Assembly (NCBI GenBank): GCA_037953745.1
Contig: JBAKBP010003092.1
Coordinates: forward strand, 62,001-126,000
Length of the DNA stretch: 64,000 nucleotides
Reading direction: 5' to 3'
Source: Lithodes maja
Lineage: Eukaryota > Arthropoda > Malacostraca > Decapoda > Lithodidae
Every line of letters begins with the position of its first letter. The first letter of the stretch is position 1. Under the pieces are notes generated by a model, which saw only the letters and a program-made list of their open reading frames with translations, ran no database searches and was not told where the DNA came from. The translations under genes and the position numbers were made by a program. Shown in pieces: positions 51,037 through 62,055 of this stretch.

Positions 51037-52550
51037 AGACAATTAGCTTAACCTCAGTTGTATGTAAAATGCTAGAAACGGTCATAAGAGACAGACTCGT
51101 AAATCACTTAGAGGAAAATAACATACCGGTACTTAAAGATACTCAACACGGCTTTCGTAAAAAACGTTCCTGTTTAACAAACCTCTTGGACTTCTTCCAC
51201 GATATCCTCAACCTCTACGATGAGAGTAAAGCTGTAGATATTATATACCTTGATTTTCAAAAGGCCTTTGACAAAGTTCCCCACAAACGTTTACTGCTAA
51301 AACTAAAAGCGCATGGAATACAAGACGGTGTGTTGAAATGGATAGAAAATTGGCTCAGCGACAGAAAGCAAAGAGTAGTCATAAACGGTAAGGCATCTAA
51401 ATGGACCAATGTAAGTAGCGGGGTACCCCAGGGATCGGTACTAGGACCAATTCTCTTTCTAATTTACATCAACGACATAGATGAGGGTCTCACCTGTACA
51501 ATCTCAAAATTTGCTGACGATACAAAAATTGCAAATAGCGTACTCTCAAAAGATCAAGTTGACGATATGCAACACAATCTAGATAAATTGTCACATTGGG
51601 CCCAAATTTGGCAAATGAGTTTCAATGCGGATAAATGTAAAGTACTACATATCGGATACCTAAATGAGAAAGCAAACTATTCGATGAATGGCACTCAGCT
51701 TAAGAATGTAAACAGAGAAACCGATCTGGGAGTAACAATATCGAGTAACCTAAAACCGAGTCAACAATGTTCAGAAGTTGTTAAGAAGGCAAACAAAATC
51801 ATTGGCTTTATAGGCAGGTCATTTGAGCATAAATCCAAAGACGTTATCCTAACCCTTTACAATTCCTTAGTCCGCCCTCTTCTGGAATACTGCGTTCAAT
51901 GCTGGTGCCCTTATTACCAAAAAGACATAAACAAGCTAGAACGAGTTCAACGTAGTTACCAAAATGATACCTAGCCTAAAGAACAAACCATACGAAGAGC
52001 GTCTTAGAGAATTAAATCCATTTCCTTTAACCCAGCGCAGATTAAGAGGTGACTTAATTCAAGTGTTCAAAATCATCAAAGGCATCGACAATATGAACTG
52101 TAGTAAGTACTTCACTATCGACCAATCTAATTACACGCGGGGAAACGGTTGCAAAATTATTGGTAAATCTTTTAACTCACACGAATCTAAGAATTTCTTC
52201 TTCAATCGAGTTGTCAACTTGTGGAATGGGCTTCCCCGAGACGTTATAGACTGCATCACCGTTGATTCATTTAAATTTCGCCTAGACAAATATCTCGCAT
52301 CAAACCCGCGACTGACTGCGTTTGTAAATGAATAACTTTATTTTATCCTCCCCTCAGTTACTAACCCATATGTCCCCTACTAACTTCCTAGTCCTGCCAC
52401 GTTAGTGGCAGGGTAGTAGTTCCCTTTCCAATGTTCCCTTACCCACTCTAAACCACTGTTTGGACACTTGATCCTCAGTGTTTTGGAGGACAAGCAGCCT
52501 AGAAGGGTCACTAGATCTGTTGTTGCTTGATTTCCTTTGTACCTTTGTAC
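51037..52550 (+). mobile_element. Family L LINE copy 4, 5'-truncated in RT
   Basis: It starts at ATTAGCTTAACCTCAGTTG (RT block 1) directly after a CT/CCCCAC-rich stretch and ends at the CCTTTGTACT tail. The RT frame carries HGFRKKRSCLTNLLDFF, YLDFQKAFDKVPHKRLL and FADDTKIANSVLSKDQ. Two bases missing near 51952 (GTAGTTACC against GTAGAGTTACC in copies 2 and 3) shift the frame into the segment starting MIPSLKNKPYEERLRELNPF, which runs to 52335. Near 51126 it has a six-base CCGGTA insertion not found in the other copies. Confidence 0.87.
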
Positions 52551-52787
52551 TGCTCTCTTTGACTCTTTCCGCTCTCTTTGTGTCTCTTTATTCTCTCCTT
52601 GGCTCTTTCTCCTCGCTCTCTTGGTCTCTTTTTGTCCCTGTCGTCCCTCTCTGCTAGCTCTTCCCTTTTGACTGTTTCTTAGTCCCTTTGTGTGTGCTCA
52701 TTGTTTACTTGTTAGTTCTTCTTTCTTTTGCTATGTGTCTGTTTTGTCTTCTCGGATTAATGTTTTACGGTTTCTTCTCTTTCCTAA

Positions 52788-52951
52788 TTTACTCCTGGTT
52801 TTCTTCTCTTGTCTTGCTCTGTGTATAATTTACTCCTGGTTTTCTTCTCTTGTCTTGCTCTGTGTATAATTTACTCCTGGTTTTCTTCTCTTGTCTTGCT
52901 CTGTGTATAATTTACTCCTGGTTTTCTTCTCTTGTCTTGCTCTGTGTATAA
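52788..52951. repeat. Four exact 41-bp tandem units
   Basis: Each unit begins TTTACTCCTGGTTTTCTTCT and ends CTTGCTCTGTGTATAA (starts 52788, 52829, 52870, 52911). The units are near-identical, indicating recent amplification. Confidence 0.88.
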
Positions 52952-53385
52952 TTTGTAATCTTTCTTGGGCTCATTGTAATCTCTCCGTGTCTTCCTTTTA
53001 CTTTTGTATTTTTCGTCTGGTTATATCACCTCTTTTTATTTACCTGTATTTCTTCTTATAAATGCATGTATCATCTGTTATTGTCCCTTCTTGTTATCCG
53101 GTTAGTTTACTTAATATCTTCTATGTCATTCCTTTGTCATGTTTTGTATTGTTCCTCTCATTACTGCTTCATTTTTATTTTGACAGCTAGTTATCACTCT
53201 TCTCTCCTGTGGCCTTTCTACTTTTGTTCTATTTTTGTCCCGTCTTGTTATTATTGTATTTTTCATTAGTTTTCTTTGTCTACGTTGCTTAGTCCTTCAG
53301 TGGCTCTCAATTAGTCTGATAATTAATTACTTTGCGTCGATATGCCCATACATATTATGTTTCTCTCTACATAATAAAGAAACAC
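52952..53385. other. T-rich spacer without recognised genes
   Basis: Pyrimidine-rich, no coding similarity. Confidence 0.5.
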
Positions 53386-53655
53386 AAACGCACATACACA
53401 CACACACATCCCACTCACTCACTCACTCTCTCTCTCACTCACTCACTCACTCACACACTCTCACTCACACTCACTCTCTCTCACTCACTCTCTCTCTCTC
53501 TCTCTCACTCACTCACTCACACACTCTCTCTCTCACTCACTCACTCACTCTCTCTCTCTCTCTCTCACTCACTCACTCACTCACTCACTCACTCACTCAC
53601 TCACTCACTCACTCACTCACTCACTCTCACTCTCTCTCTCTCTCTCTCTCTCTCA
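53385..53655. repeat. (CA)n/(TCAC)n/(TC)n compound microsatellite
   Basis: Alternating CACTCACTCACT and TCTCTCTC blocks. A separate (GT)n lies at 53890-53935. Confidence 0.9.
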
Positions 53656-53889
53656 CCAAGCTTCTTCACCTTTTAAACACCCTCTCTTTCACCACAAACT
53701 CCCCGCCTTTTGACTGCCTTAATGTAAGCCCGGTACCGGTACAAGATTCTTCCCCGACCGTCTTTTGATCCATGGTCGTCTTCTTCTTACGAGACGCTCA
53801 CGGTCGCTGTCTCGACGTGGACTTATAGGCGATTTTTACGTGCGTGTGCGTTTGTGGGGAGCTGCGTGCGCTCTTACGTTTGTAGTAGT

Positions 53890-53920
<31 letters not shown>

Positions 53921-54225
53921 TGTGTGTGTGTGGTTGCTGGTACTATGAGAAAGATATGTGAATCATCTTGGCCTTGTAAACTGAGACGGGTTCTGGAAGG
54001 AGTGTTTTGTGAATGTTGGTGCTTTCATGTTTCTTGCGAGATTCCATTATTGTGTTCCTAGCTCCAAGAAGGTTGGAGTTTGCTTGGTCTCGTTTAATTA
54101 TGTGTGAAGTTTCTTATTATTATAAGTTTTACTTTTTTTTAAGTGACCAAACAACACCATTCTTAAGGCTTACTTTTTGCTTCAAAGAAGGTTTTATTTG
54201 TTGTTGTACTCAAAGGACTCTTCTT

Positions 54226-54443
54226 GATCCTTTCAGTACCGGTGCCGTCCTTTGAACTTTATTTTAGCTACTAGTAGCTGATTTTTTTTTGTTCCAGTTT
54301 AAAAATGCCCCTAGCAATGAAAAGGCTTCAAAATATCTCGCTTATCCCTTTTGACTACCCCAGAACCTTCATACACAGCACAAAATCGTCTAAATATACC
54401 AAGAATAACATACAATAGACGTCGCCGGTAAAAAAGCGGTAAA
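54226..54443. mobile_element. Palindromic MITE family P, diverged copy
   Basis: CCTTTCAGTACCGGTGCCGT, CTACTAGTAGCTGATTTTTT and AAAATCGTCTAAATATACC show family membership. The terminal TTAA is lost on both sides. It lies 38 bp from the left tip of the CXC transposon. Confidence 0.6.
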
Positions 54444-54481
54444 TATCTGACGAACAACGGATCTCAAAACTCTTTACAAAT

Positions 54482-54660
54482 GGACTCGCCCTCCCGTTCC
54501 TCCGTGTGGTATATTAGTGCAGCAGATTACTGAAATAATCTTTCACTTGGTGGTACAAGCACCAAATTTGGTATACATGTGCTCCAGGACCCATTCTCTC
54601 AGAAAAGTACGTTACCCACGTTGAAAAACAAAATGGCCGCCATTTTTCAAGATGGCCGCC
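54482..54660 (+). repeat. Left TIR of the CXC transposon
   Basis: Pairs with 57950-58124 reversed. It includes GCAGATTA, TTTCACTTGGTGGTACAAGC and two ATGGCCGCCAT copies (54632-54661). Confidence 0.8.
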
Positions 54661-54936
54661 ATTTGAAGTGGTATTAATCTGTGTTTGAGCTAAATTTTGA
54701 TGGAATAATGCTATTTTAACGTTCTATGCATCGAAATATATGTTTTTGAGTTAGAAAAATCCATTTCTGCATTTACAAAATCGTAATTATTGAAAACTAA
54801 GATGATATGGCAGGAATTAAATGACGACAGGCTCTTTTAGCGCTACATTTTGCAAAATGAAAAAAAATAAGAATAATATAGCATATACAGCAGGAAATTA
54901 TTATCTTTTGATTCACGTGGTGGATTAGTCAATCAT

Positions 54937-55173
54937 TTAGTCCTCACATTTGCATGCACACAACTGTGTACACTTGAGACTGAAGCGATAGCATTTGCAT
55001 CGCCCTCGGCATTCCGTCTTGCAGCCACATTTTGTTAACTGCTGACAACTCTGGGCAATGGGTGGAAGGGTCGTCCAAAAGACTTGCCAAACCTCACCAT
55101 CTTTCTGGCACCCCCAGTTAGCAGGGCTTTCAGTCAGCACCTGTCCACCCACTGCTTTGAAGTAGGGTTCCAA
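54937..55173 (-). pseudogene. CXC transposon protein, C-terminal segment with tesmin/TSO1-like CXC motif
   Basis: The minus-strand frame ends CQQLTKCGCKTECRGRCKCY, RFSLKCTQLCACKCED and a stop. The run C-x-C-x3-C-x3-C-x-C...C-x3-C-x-C-x-C is a CXC (CRC/tesmin-like) cysteine cluster known for Zn-dependent DNA binding. The segment WGCQKDGEVWQVFWTTLPPI precedes it. It is in a different frame from the upstream domain, and the overlap at 55130-55173 marks the join. An internal stretch appears deleted, because the upstream part stops right after SSGWTGAD. Confidence 0.72.
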
Positions 55174-57206
55174 GAGACCTTAAAGCAGCCATCTCTATGT
55201 GGAGGCCCCCAAACATGACAACAAATTTATCCTCACCATACAGGTCAGGCCAGTGCCACTGGACTTGTTTGATAAGTGCATAAATGGGCTGGTCTGCGGT
55301 TATCACAGGGACCTGTCCTGGGTTGAGGTGTGCAATAATATCCCTGACTTTGTTCATGGAGTGCCTTACTGTGGCAACTGAGTGAGCTTCATCACGAAGG
55401 AGGGGCAGAAGTGATGTAATACTCACTTCAAATGCAAGACCTCTCTTTTTCTCTGCATGATGGGCTGACCAAGTGATGTTAACCTTGGCATGTACTTCTT
55501 GTGTGAGGCTAACCTTCTGCAACCATTCATATTCATTGGTTAGGGGGAGACTTGGCAGAGATTCATATGTAACATTGCCCTTGGGAGGAGAAGGGTTCTT
55601 TGTTGTGAAGAACGCAGGATAGACATTTGTATATGAGTCGGGGAGTTCTGGGACTTTCTTTACTTTGGTATTCTTAATTAGAATTGGTTCCCATACTTCT
55701 CCTTGATTTCCTGATGTTGTATGTTGAAAGATGGATATGCTGGTTCCATGGAATGTTGTGGTCGCCGTTGTGGAAGAGGGATTATGGTCGATGTTATCCA
55801 TCGCAGATGTGCTGAAAAGACCTTTCCTCAGTTTGGGAGGACAAACTACACCTTCCTCTACATATCTGGCTACAGCTGCATCTCCCAGCTGAGCTGATAT
55901 GTCGAGTACTCGATCATATGGAACACTGAGACCATGGTCATGGAGCATTTCTACTAGGTGTCTCTTTCTTGTCTTAGCATGAACAGACATCCCTATGTAG
56001 ACCGGAAATGGGGTTGTCTCTGGAATGCCTGTGTGTGGCAGCACCTTCTTTGTATTTGGCAAAGCAGTTGTATTGAAGGAGATGAGCCATAGCCAGGTCA
56101 GTTGTAGTTGTTCCAAACCTCAGTTGAGACTTTATGTCTGCTCCATGCTCAATCATGCAGACAAACTGGAGGAAAGCTGGAGGTAATAAATCATATACTG
56201 AAGTCTCATGAAGATTGCCCTCAAATTTACATTTGTGATCAAGCATGTGCCTACGCAATATCTTGGCAGCTTTGGCGAGAATGATGGCATCAGAGTAGGT
56301 TGATGCTTCTGACATGACAGGACCTACATCCTTCTTGAATGCCAGATAAACATCACGTCCATCCTTGTAGGTTTCCAACGCAGGTATCTCTGCCAAAAGC
56401 TTTTCTTTCAGTCTGGTAGAGTTCACATCAGGTATATCTGTTCCAAATTGTTCAAGTCTTTCCTTGTAAAGACTTACCAAGTCAGCAAGTCGAAACGAAA
56501 CAGGCCCATCACTGCTGTTTCTTGTCTCAATGACTTAGGTAAGAAGTTCAGAGAACACCAAAGGGAAGACTTCCTTTTCTTGGGATGACTGGACTTTTTC
56601 TTGGTTCTTGGCTGCAATGTGTGCCCTCTCTCTATGATACAGAGCTGTTAAGCAAGAGTAGTGGTATTTCAGTTCCAGGGCAACCACATCTCCACCGCTC
56701 AAGACAGCCAAAAGCTTGCCATCATTAAGATTGCGAGCACATTCATTAAGCCTCTCATTTAGCTGCATGGTCATGGCTTGTCGCAACTTTGACTTTGGTT
56801 GTATCTTTTCACACAAGAAACACCGTTGCACTTCCATGCTAGTTCTTCGCATTTTTGAGTGCCCTTCTTCTGGATCATTTTGAATTTCAGCTGCTCTTTT
56901 AGTGGCACGCTCAAGTTTATAGCTGTCAAACATTTTGCGACAATTTTGGTGGTACTTGGCACTATTTCGCCTCAGTGTATCCTCAATACCACCTCCTTCA
57001 TCCAATCTGGATGGGTCTAACCTGATCGGTAACTGGTGGATTGCCTGAAATTGTGGTAGGTTTTTTGCTATCATGGAATAACCATCAGAACTACACTCAT
57101 AACGGGTTGGGGGAGACTTCAACTCTTCTTTTGTATCAGTCTGACAGAGGCAACACTTCCTCCAGTCAGTTTTAGGAGTACAACTCAACGGATTATTAGT
57201 GGACAT
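55130..57206 (-). pseudogene. CXC transposon protein, main body (one stop, one frameshift)
   Basis: It begins MSTNNPLSCTPKTDWRKCCL with Cys/His clusters CCLCQ, YHQNCRKMFDSYKLERATKR, RCFLCEK and LKYHYSCLTALYHRER, plausibly two zinc-binding modules. An in-frame TAA (56535-56537) interrupts after FSELLT; the same frame resumes RNSSDGPVSFRLADLVSLYK. A one-base shift near 56025-56035 moves to the frame VYIGMSVHAKTRKRHLVEML. Then follow LGDAAVARYVEEGVVCPPKL, RKGLFSTSAMDNIDHNPSST, FHGTSISIFQH and KFVVMFGGLHIEMAALRSLG. From memory, proteins with AMDNIDHNP, FGGLHIE and a CXC tail are multi-copy uncharacterised proteins of aquatic invertebrates. No DDE triad can be pointed to with confidence. Confidence 0.72.
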
Positions 57207-57209
57207 CTT

Positions 57210-57770
57210 GAACAGGTTAAGGCCGAGGGTTTATCCTTTTACCACCTAACCGTACAAAATACATAAGCACATTGAGATATGGGATACAACTAGGTTCAAA
57301 CATACAAATGCCCTACACCTAGCCCGATCGTTCATCCAGTGCCATTTAAGTCCCGTGCGATCTGTACACCTTCCGGGTAACTTAAGCCCCGTTACCCTTG
57401 GCTCGGCTCTCCCGCGCTGGCACATCCTGTCAATTCAGGCGCGGCTATCTAATAGTGTAATACTACAACTAGCTATACTTCTAGCTGAAATATATACAGG
57501 GGCTTATTAGATAGCATTTGGGACACTCAAGTATACTACAAACTACAGTTTAGGTTAGTAAACTCCAGCTATAAGTAGTACATTATAAGCCGACACTGAA
57601 CCCCATGCTGAGTCTCACAGCAGTGATGTCACCAGTGTGCCCTGGTTGTGCTTTAACATCACTCTTATTCACATAATGTAATAGAGCTTGACCGCATCAT
57701 CTCAATACATGATCACAGATGTTGCCCAGCAATATCTGTGATAATTTTGTAAGACAGCTACAAAAGTACT
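57210..57770. other. 5' region of the CXC transposon gene
   Basis: A GC-richer stretch (57320-57450) lies just upstream of the start codon and could hold its promoter, but I see no clear TATA box or initiator. A small inverted pair (GCTATCTAATA near 57445, TATTAGATAGC near 57508) is present. Confidence 0.35.
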
Positions 57771-57784
57771 GATTTTAAGTCATG

Positions 57785-58124
57785 CAATGGCCGCCATCTT
57801 GAAAACTGGTAACCATTTTCGAATATTAGTGCCAAAATATATTTCTCCAGTCAAAATACAATATATTTAACATTTGGATCAATAGCATGTTCCTATTTAT
57901 ACACGTTTAGCACTGAAAACCCTTTTTTCCTATTTTATGAGACGGCCATCCTGAAAACTGGTGGCCATCTTAGATTTTCAGTTGGGTAACGTGCTTTTCT
58001 TTAAAAATAGGTCCTATACTTCATTTGTGCCAAATTTGGAGCTTGTACCATCAAGTGAAAGATTCTTGTGGAATACTGACTTAATCTGCCCCACTAATAG
58101 CACACAGAATTAGAGGGTGAGTCC
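57785..58124 (-). repeat. Right TIR and subterminal region of the CXC transposon
   Basis: It includes ATGGCCGCCATCTTGAAAAC (57787) and GACGGCCATCCTGAAAACTG (57942), then the terminal inverted repeat to 58124. Confidence 0.78.
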
Positions 58125-58319
58125 TTTGCTTATGTTTTATGATGATACCACTTATGCGGCAATTTTTTTTTTTTACACCTTTCCTTGCTATATAAAAAAA
58201 AAAAAAAAAACTTTATATATGGCGCTTGCTCCAGTAACTGCATTTGTTCTTGCTGTGGATTTAAGATATGTTTGTTATGGAAAAACTATAAAGTCTCTCT
58301 AATGCATTAATTCATCCTT

Positions 58320-58461
58320 CCTGTGTTCATATACTAGAAAGTATTTTTAATTAAATTTATCCATTGTGTGTTAACACTTAGTCTATTTGTATTCTGCATA
58401 AAATCGTGTAATTTTAGCCAGAATCAAAGGTAAAAATAAGACATGGTGCTGAAGGGGTTAA
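58320..58461. mobile_element. Palindromic MITE family P, right-half fragment
   Basis: GCATAAAATCGTGTAATTTT, AGCCAGAATCAAAGG and GTGCTGAAGGGGTTAA correspond to the right half. The left end is not identifiable. Confidence 0.5.
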
Positions 58462-58639
58462 ATGTCCGTGTATGTGTACATTTATATGGAGATTGTGTTC
58501 ATTAACTTTTGTGTGTACGATTGTGTGTGTCCATGTGCGTTTCTGTTCATGTGTGAAGGCCCGCGTGTGTAAGCGTATAAACGAGTTAAGGGGAGATGGG
58601 CCGTTTTTTGGTCTATTCATTCATATATTCCTTTATTTC

Positions 58640-58945
58640 TTAGTTTCCTCGCTAGACCTCCATCAAGCTAAGAAAAACACCCCCTAGACCCCCCTTCAAG
58701 ATAAACTTGTACATTGTTCGGTAGACAAATTTCCCGGCCACAGGCCGGTTCTTCTTAAAATTTCAGGCTCGCTTTCGCTCGCCAGGAAAAAAATCATCTA
58801 AATGGCACGATAGGTCTTAAAATTGACAACGAAATGCGGCGAATGGTATTAAAATCGCCAAACTAATGGGCCGAACGTCTTCTAATATCAAAACAAATGG
58901 GTCTTAACACGAGGGAGAAAGGGGACCCGCAAAACGACCTATCTC
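58640..58945 (-). repeat. R1 repeat, single-unit copy
   Basis: GCTAGACCTCCATCAAGCTA, one ACCCCCCTTCAAGATAAACT unit, CAGGCTCGCTTTCGCTCGCC and GGGCCGAACGTCTTC match the copies at 541-815 and 34240-34930. Confidence 0.68.
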
Positions 58946-59024
58946 CCCTTACTAGAAACCAACCCTACTGAGTTTCCCGAATGTTGTGGCCGCTTTCTAT
59001 GGCGTTTTATTTTATTCTCTGTAA

Positions 59025-59943
59025 CTGAGCACGTTAACTCTTATAATAGCGGGACCGTCACACATTCTCTGTAACTGAGCACGTTAACTCGTATAATAGC
59101 GGGACCGTCACACATTCTCTGTAACTGAGCACGTTAACTCTTATAATAGCGGGACCGTCACACATTCTCTGTAACTGAGCACGTTAACTCGTATAATAGC
59201 GGGACCGTCACACATTCTCTGTAACTGAGCACGTTAACTCGTATAATAGCGGGACCGTCACACATTTTCTGTAACTGAGCACGTTAATAACTCGTATAAT
59301 AGCGGGACCGTCACACATTCTCTGTAACTGAGCACGTTAATAACTCGTATAATAGCGGGACCGTCACACATTCTCTGTAACTGAGCACGTTAATAACTCG
59401 TATAATAGCGGGACCGTCACACATTCTCTGTAACTGAGCACGTTAATAACTCGTATAATAGCGGGACCATCACACATTCTCTGTAACTGAGAACGTTAAT
59501 AACTCGTATAATAGCGGGACCGTCACACATTCTCTGTAACTGAGCACGTTAATAACTCGTATAATAGCGGGACCGTCACACATTCTCTGTAACTGAGCAC
59601 GTTAATAACTCGTATAATAGCGGGACCGTCACACATTCTCTGTAACTGAGCACGTTAATAACTCGTATAATAGCGGGACCGTCACACATTCTCTGTAACT
59701 GAGCACGTTAATAACTCGTATAATAGCGGGACCGTCACACATTCTCTGTAACTGAGCACGTTAACTCTTATAATAGCGGGACCGTCACACATTCTCTGTA
59801 ACTGAGCACGTTAACTCGTATAATAGCGGGACCGTCACACATTCTCTGTAACTGAGCACGTTAACTCTTATAATAGCGGGACGGTCACACATTCTCTGTA
59901 ACTGAGCACGTTAACTCTTATAATAGCGGGACCGTCACACATT
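59025..59943. repeat. 50/53-bp tandem array (18-19 units)
   Basis: The unit includes CATTCTCTGTAACTGAGCAC, GTTAACTCGTATAATAGCGG and GACCGTCACA. Nine or ten central units (about 59265-59745) carry an extra TAA (GTTAATAACTC, 53 bp), while flanking units on both sides lack it (50 bp). A second variant, TTATAA for CGTATAA, marks units at the edges. Confidence 0.9.
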
Positions 59944-60089
59944 AGAGCACACTTGGTATGAGATTATAGCAATTTTCATTACTTTGGTCATGAGCGTCAC
60001 ATATTTAGCATATTTCCGTCCGAGTTTACCGCAGTTGTCAAGTTGCAAGCGAAATTTGAGTGTTGATTTGCGGAATACGTGTATACATT

Positions 60090-60445
60090 ACGTTAGTATA
60101 TGAATTAGTATATGAATTCGCATATACATTAGTATACGAATTAGTATATGAATTAGCATATGAATTAGTATACGAATTAGTATATGAATTAGCATATGAA
60201 TTAGCATACGAATTAGTATATACATTAGTATTATACATTAGTATGTAAATTAGTATATAAATTAGTATAAAAATTTAGTATGAATTAGTATATAAATTAG
60301 TATATAAATTAGTATATGAATTAGCATATGAATTAGTATATACATTAGTATGTAAATTAGTATATAAATTAGTATATAAATTTAGTATATGAATTAGTAT
60401 ATGAATTAGTATATAAATTAGTATATGAATTAGTATATACATTCT
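60090..60445. repeat. 12-bp GAATTAGTATAT array
   Basis: About 28 imperfect units with GAATTAGTATAT, ACATTAGTATAT and AAATTAGTATAT variants. Open frames on both strands are by-products. Confidence 0.85.
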
Positions 60446-60926
60446 GGCACCCGGGTAGCGTTATGGAGAGCCGGCCGCTAAATGAGAACGGCGTATACAG
60501 GCATTTGTAGCTTTCTGTATTGTTGTCTTTTTTGGCTAGAATTAGACGATTGTATTATGTTTTATCTGCCGATGTTAGGGACTTCAAATGAATTCCGACA
60601 ACCTTTTTCGATCCAAGTAATTTAATGTAGTAAAGCAAATAGTCTACGCATAGTGGTAAGCCTTGCCAATATTATACGGTAATATAATGAGATACATTAG
60701 GTATAGGCCTATAGATCTTAATGGTTATAATAACATAAGGATTTGATGAATCGTAAGTACATTTCTAAAAGATGGAATTACAATTAGCGCTATATTTTGC
60801 TCTGACGTAAAATGTTAGCGACATTGTAGGATTGTGTTGCATTGTTAGTCATTTATATATATTGGTCTGCATGTAATACTGCAAGGTATTTATCAGCATT
60901 TTAACTTTTATTTTATTGGTCATATA

Positions 60927-60930
<4 letters not shown>
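60446..60930. other. Spacer; contains a partial family-P-like segment
   Basis: CTTTTTTGGCTAGAATTAGA, CGATTGTATTATG near 60525-60560 resembles half of a family P MITE. Otherwise nothing is recognised. Confidence 0.4.

Positions 60931-61012
<82 letters not shown>
60930..61012. repeat. (TC)n(TA)n microsatellite
   Basis: CTCTCT then about 30 TA units, immediately before the SINE array. Confidence 0.92.
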
Positions 61013-61017
<5 letters not shown>

Positions 61018-61822
61018 TGTATTAATCTCACCACCACACCCCCAATGAAATTAATTAAAGTATATATGATCCACCGGGATTCGAACCCGGGTTATCACAC
61101 ACATATTTTTGCCACCTTAACCATTACACCACCAGGACGGTTAAAGGTTTATGCACACGCCTACGACTTATTATCCATTCTCGAATACTGGATATTAATC
61201 TAATCATGTTCATACTCCCAACCGCACTATGGTAGCCTACTGTTTAAGTGAGAGGAAAGAATATTCATGGGGCACAGATCATATAGACCGGCCTCTCGAA
61301 GAAATATCCCTAAACCTACTAATAATATTATTTGTATTAATCTCACCACCACACCCCCAATGAAATTAATTAAAGTATATATGATCCACCGGGATTCGAA
61401 CCCGGGTTATCACACACATATTTTTGCCACCTTAACCATTACACCACCAGGACGGTTAAAGGTTTATGCACACGCCTACGACTTATTATCCATTCTCGAA
61501 TACTGGATATTAATCTAATCATGTTCATACTCCCAACCGCACTATGGTAGCCTACTGTTTAAGTGAGAGGAAAGAATATTCATGGGGCACAGATCATATA
61601 GACCGGCCTCTCGAAGAAATATCCCTAAACCTACTAATAATATTATTTGTATTAATCTCACCACCACACCCCCAATGAAATTAATTAAAGTATATATGAT
61701 CCACCGGGATTCGAACCCGGGTTATCACACACATATTTTTGCCACCTTAACCATTACACCACCAGGACGGTTAAAGGTTTATGCACACGCCTACGACTTA
61801 TTATCCATTCTCGAATACTTTA
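61013..61822 (-). mobile_element. 315-bp tandem array of a dimeric tRNA-like SINE (2.6 units)
   Basis: Units start at about 61013, 61328 and 61643 and are virtually identical. On the minus strand each has a first module with ATAGTGCGGTTGGGAG (A-box-like) and a weak B box. The second module has CTGGTGGTGTAATGGTTAAG (A box) and CCCGGGTTCGAATCCCGG (perfect B box). The tail is TTTAATTAATTTCATTGGGG. The last unit breaks in the first module at 61820. Confidence 0.8.
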
Positions 61823-62055
61823 TGTGATTATCAGACTTTGGAACAGTTCAACCCTATTCAATTTTCTGTCTATTCTTTTCTGTCATACAAACAAGCTTTT
61901 AACTTTTTTGGTCATTCAAGCAAGATCCCGGACAATGGAGTCGTTGTGTTGAGATCCCCGCCGAAGGTCAGGGAATTGAATATGCGGTCAAGCGCTTTCA
62001 TCAGTAGTTCGTTCAGAATGCCTTTGCAAGCTGCGATTACTATTGCAGCTGAGGA
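61823..62055. other. Spacer without recognised gene
   Basis: No family similarity; a frame running into the GAT repeat below is not convincing as a gene. Confidence 0.4.

Larger units (their letters stand above)
54482..58124 (-). mobile_element. DNA transposon with long TIRs encoding a CXC-domain protein
   Basis: The ends are inverted repeats of at least 140 bp: GGACTCGCCCTC at 54482 and GAGGGTGAGTCC ending at 58124. Inside them AATCTTTCACTTG(G/A)TGGTAC and AAGC(A/T)CCAAATTTGG pair between ends, then GTACGTTACCCA / TGGGTAACGTGC. Subterminal ATGGCCGCCAT motifs repeat on both sides. The only gene (57206-54937, minus) is a Cys-rich protein with a CXC tail. The flanking 9-mers (TTTACAAAT and TTTGCTTAT) agree at six positions, at best a worn target-site duplication. 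The superfamily is not assigned. Confidence 0.75.

Noticed and set aside
59025..59943. CRISPR-like array of regularly spaced repeats
   Set aside because: Units are contiguous with no unique spacers and the context is eukaryotic; it is a minisatellite.
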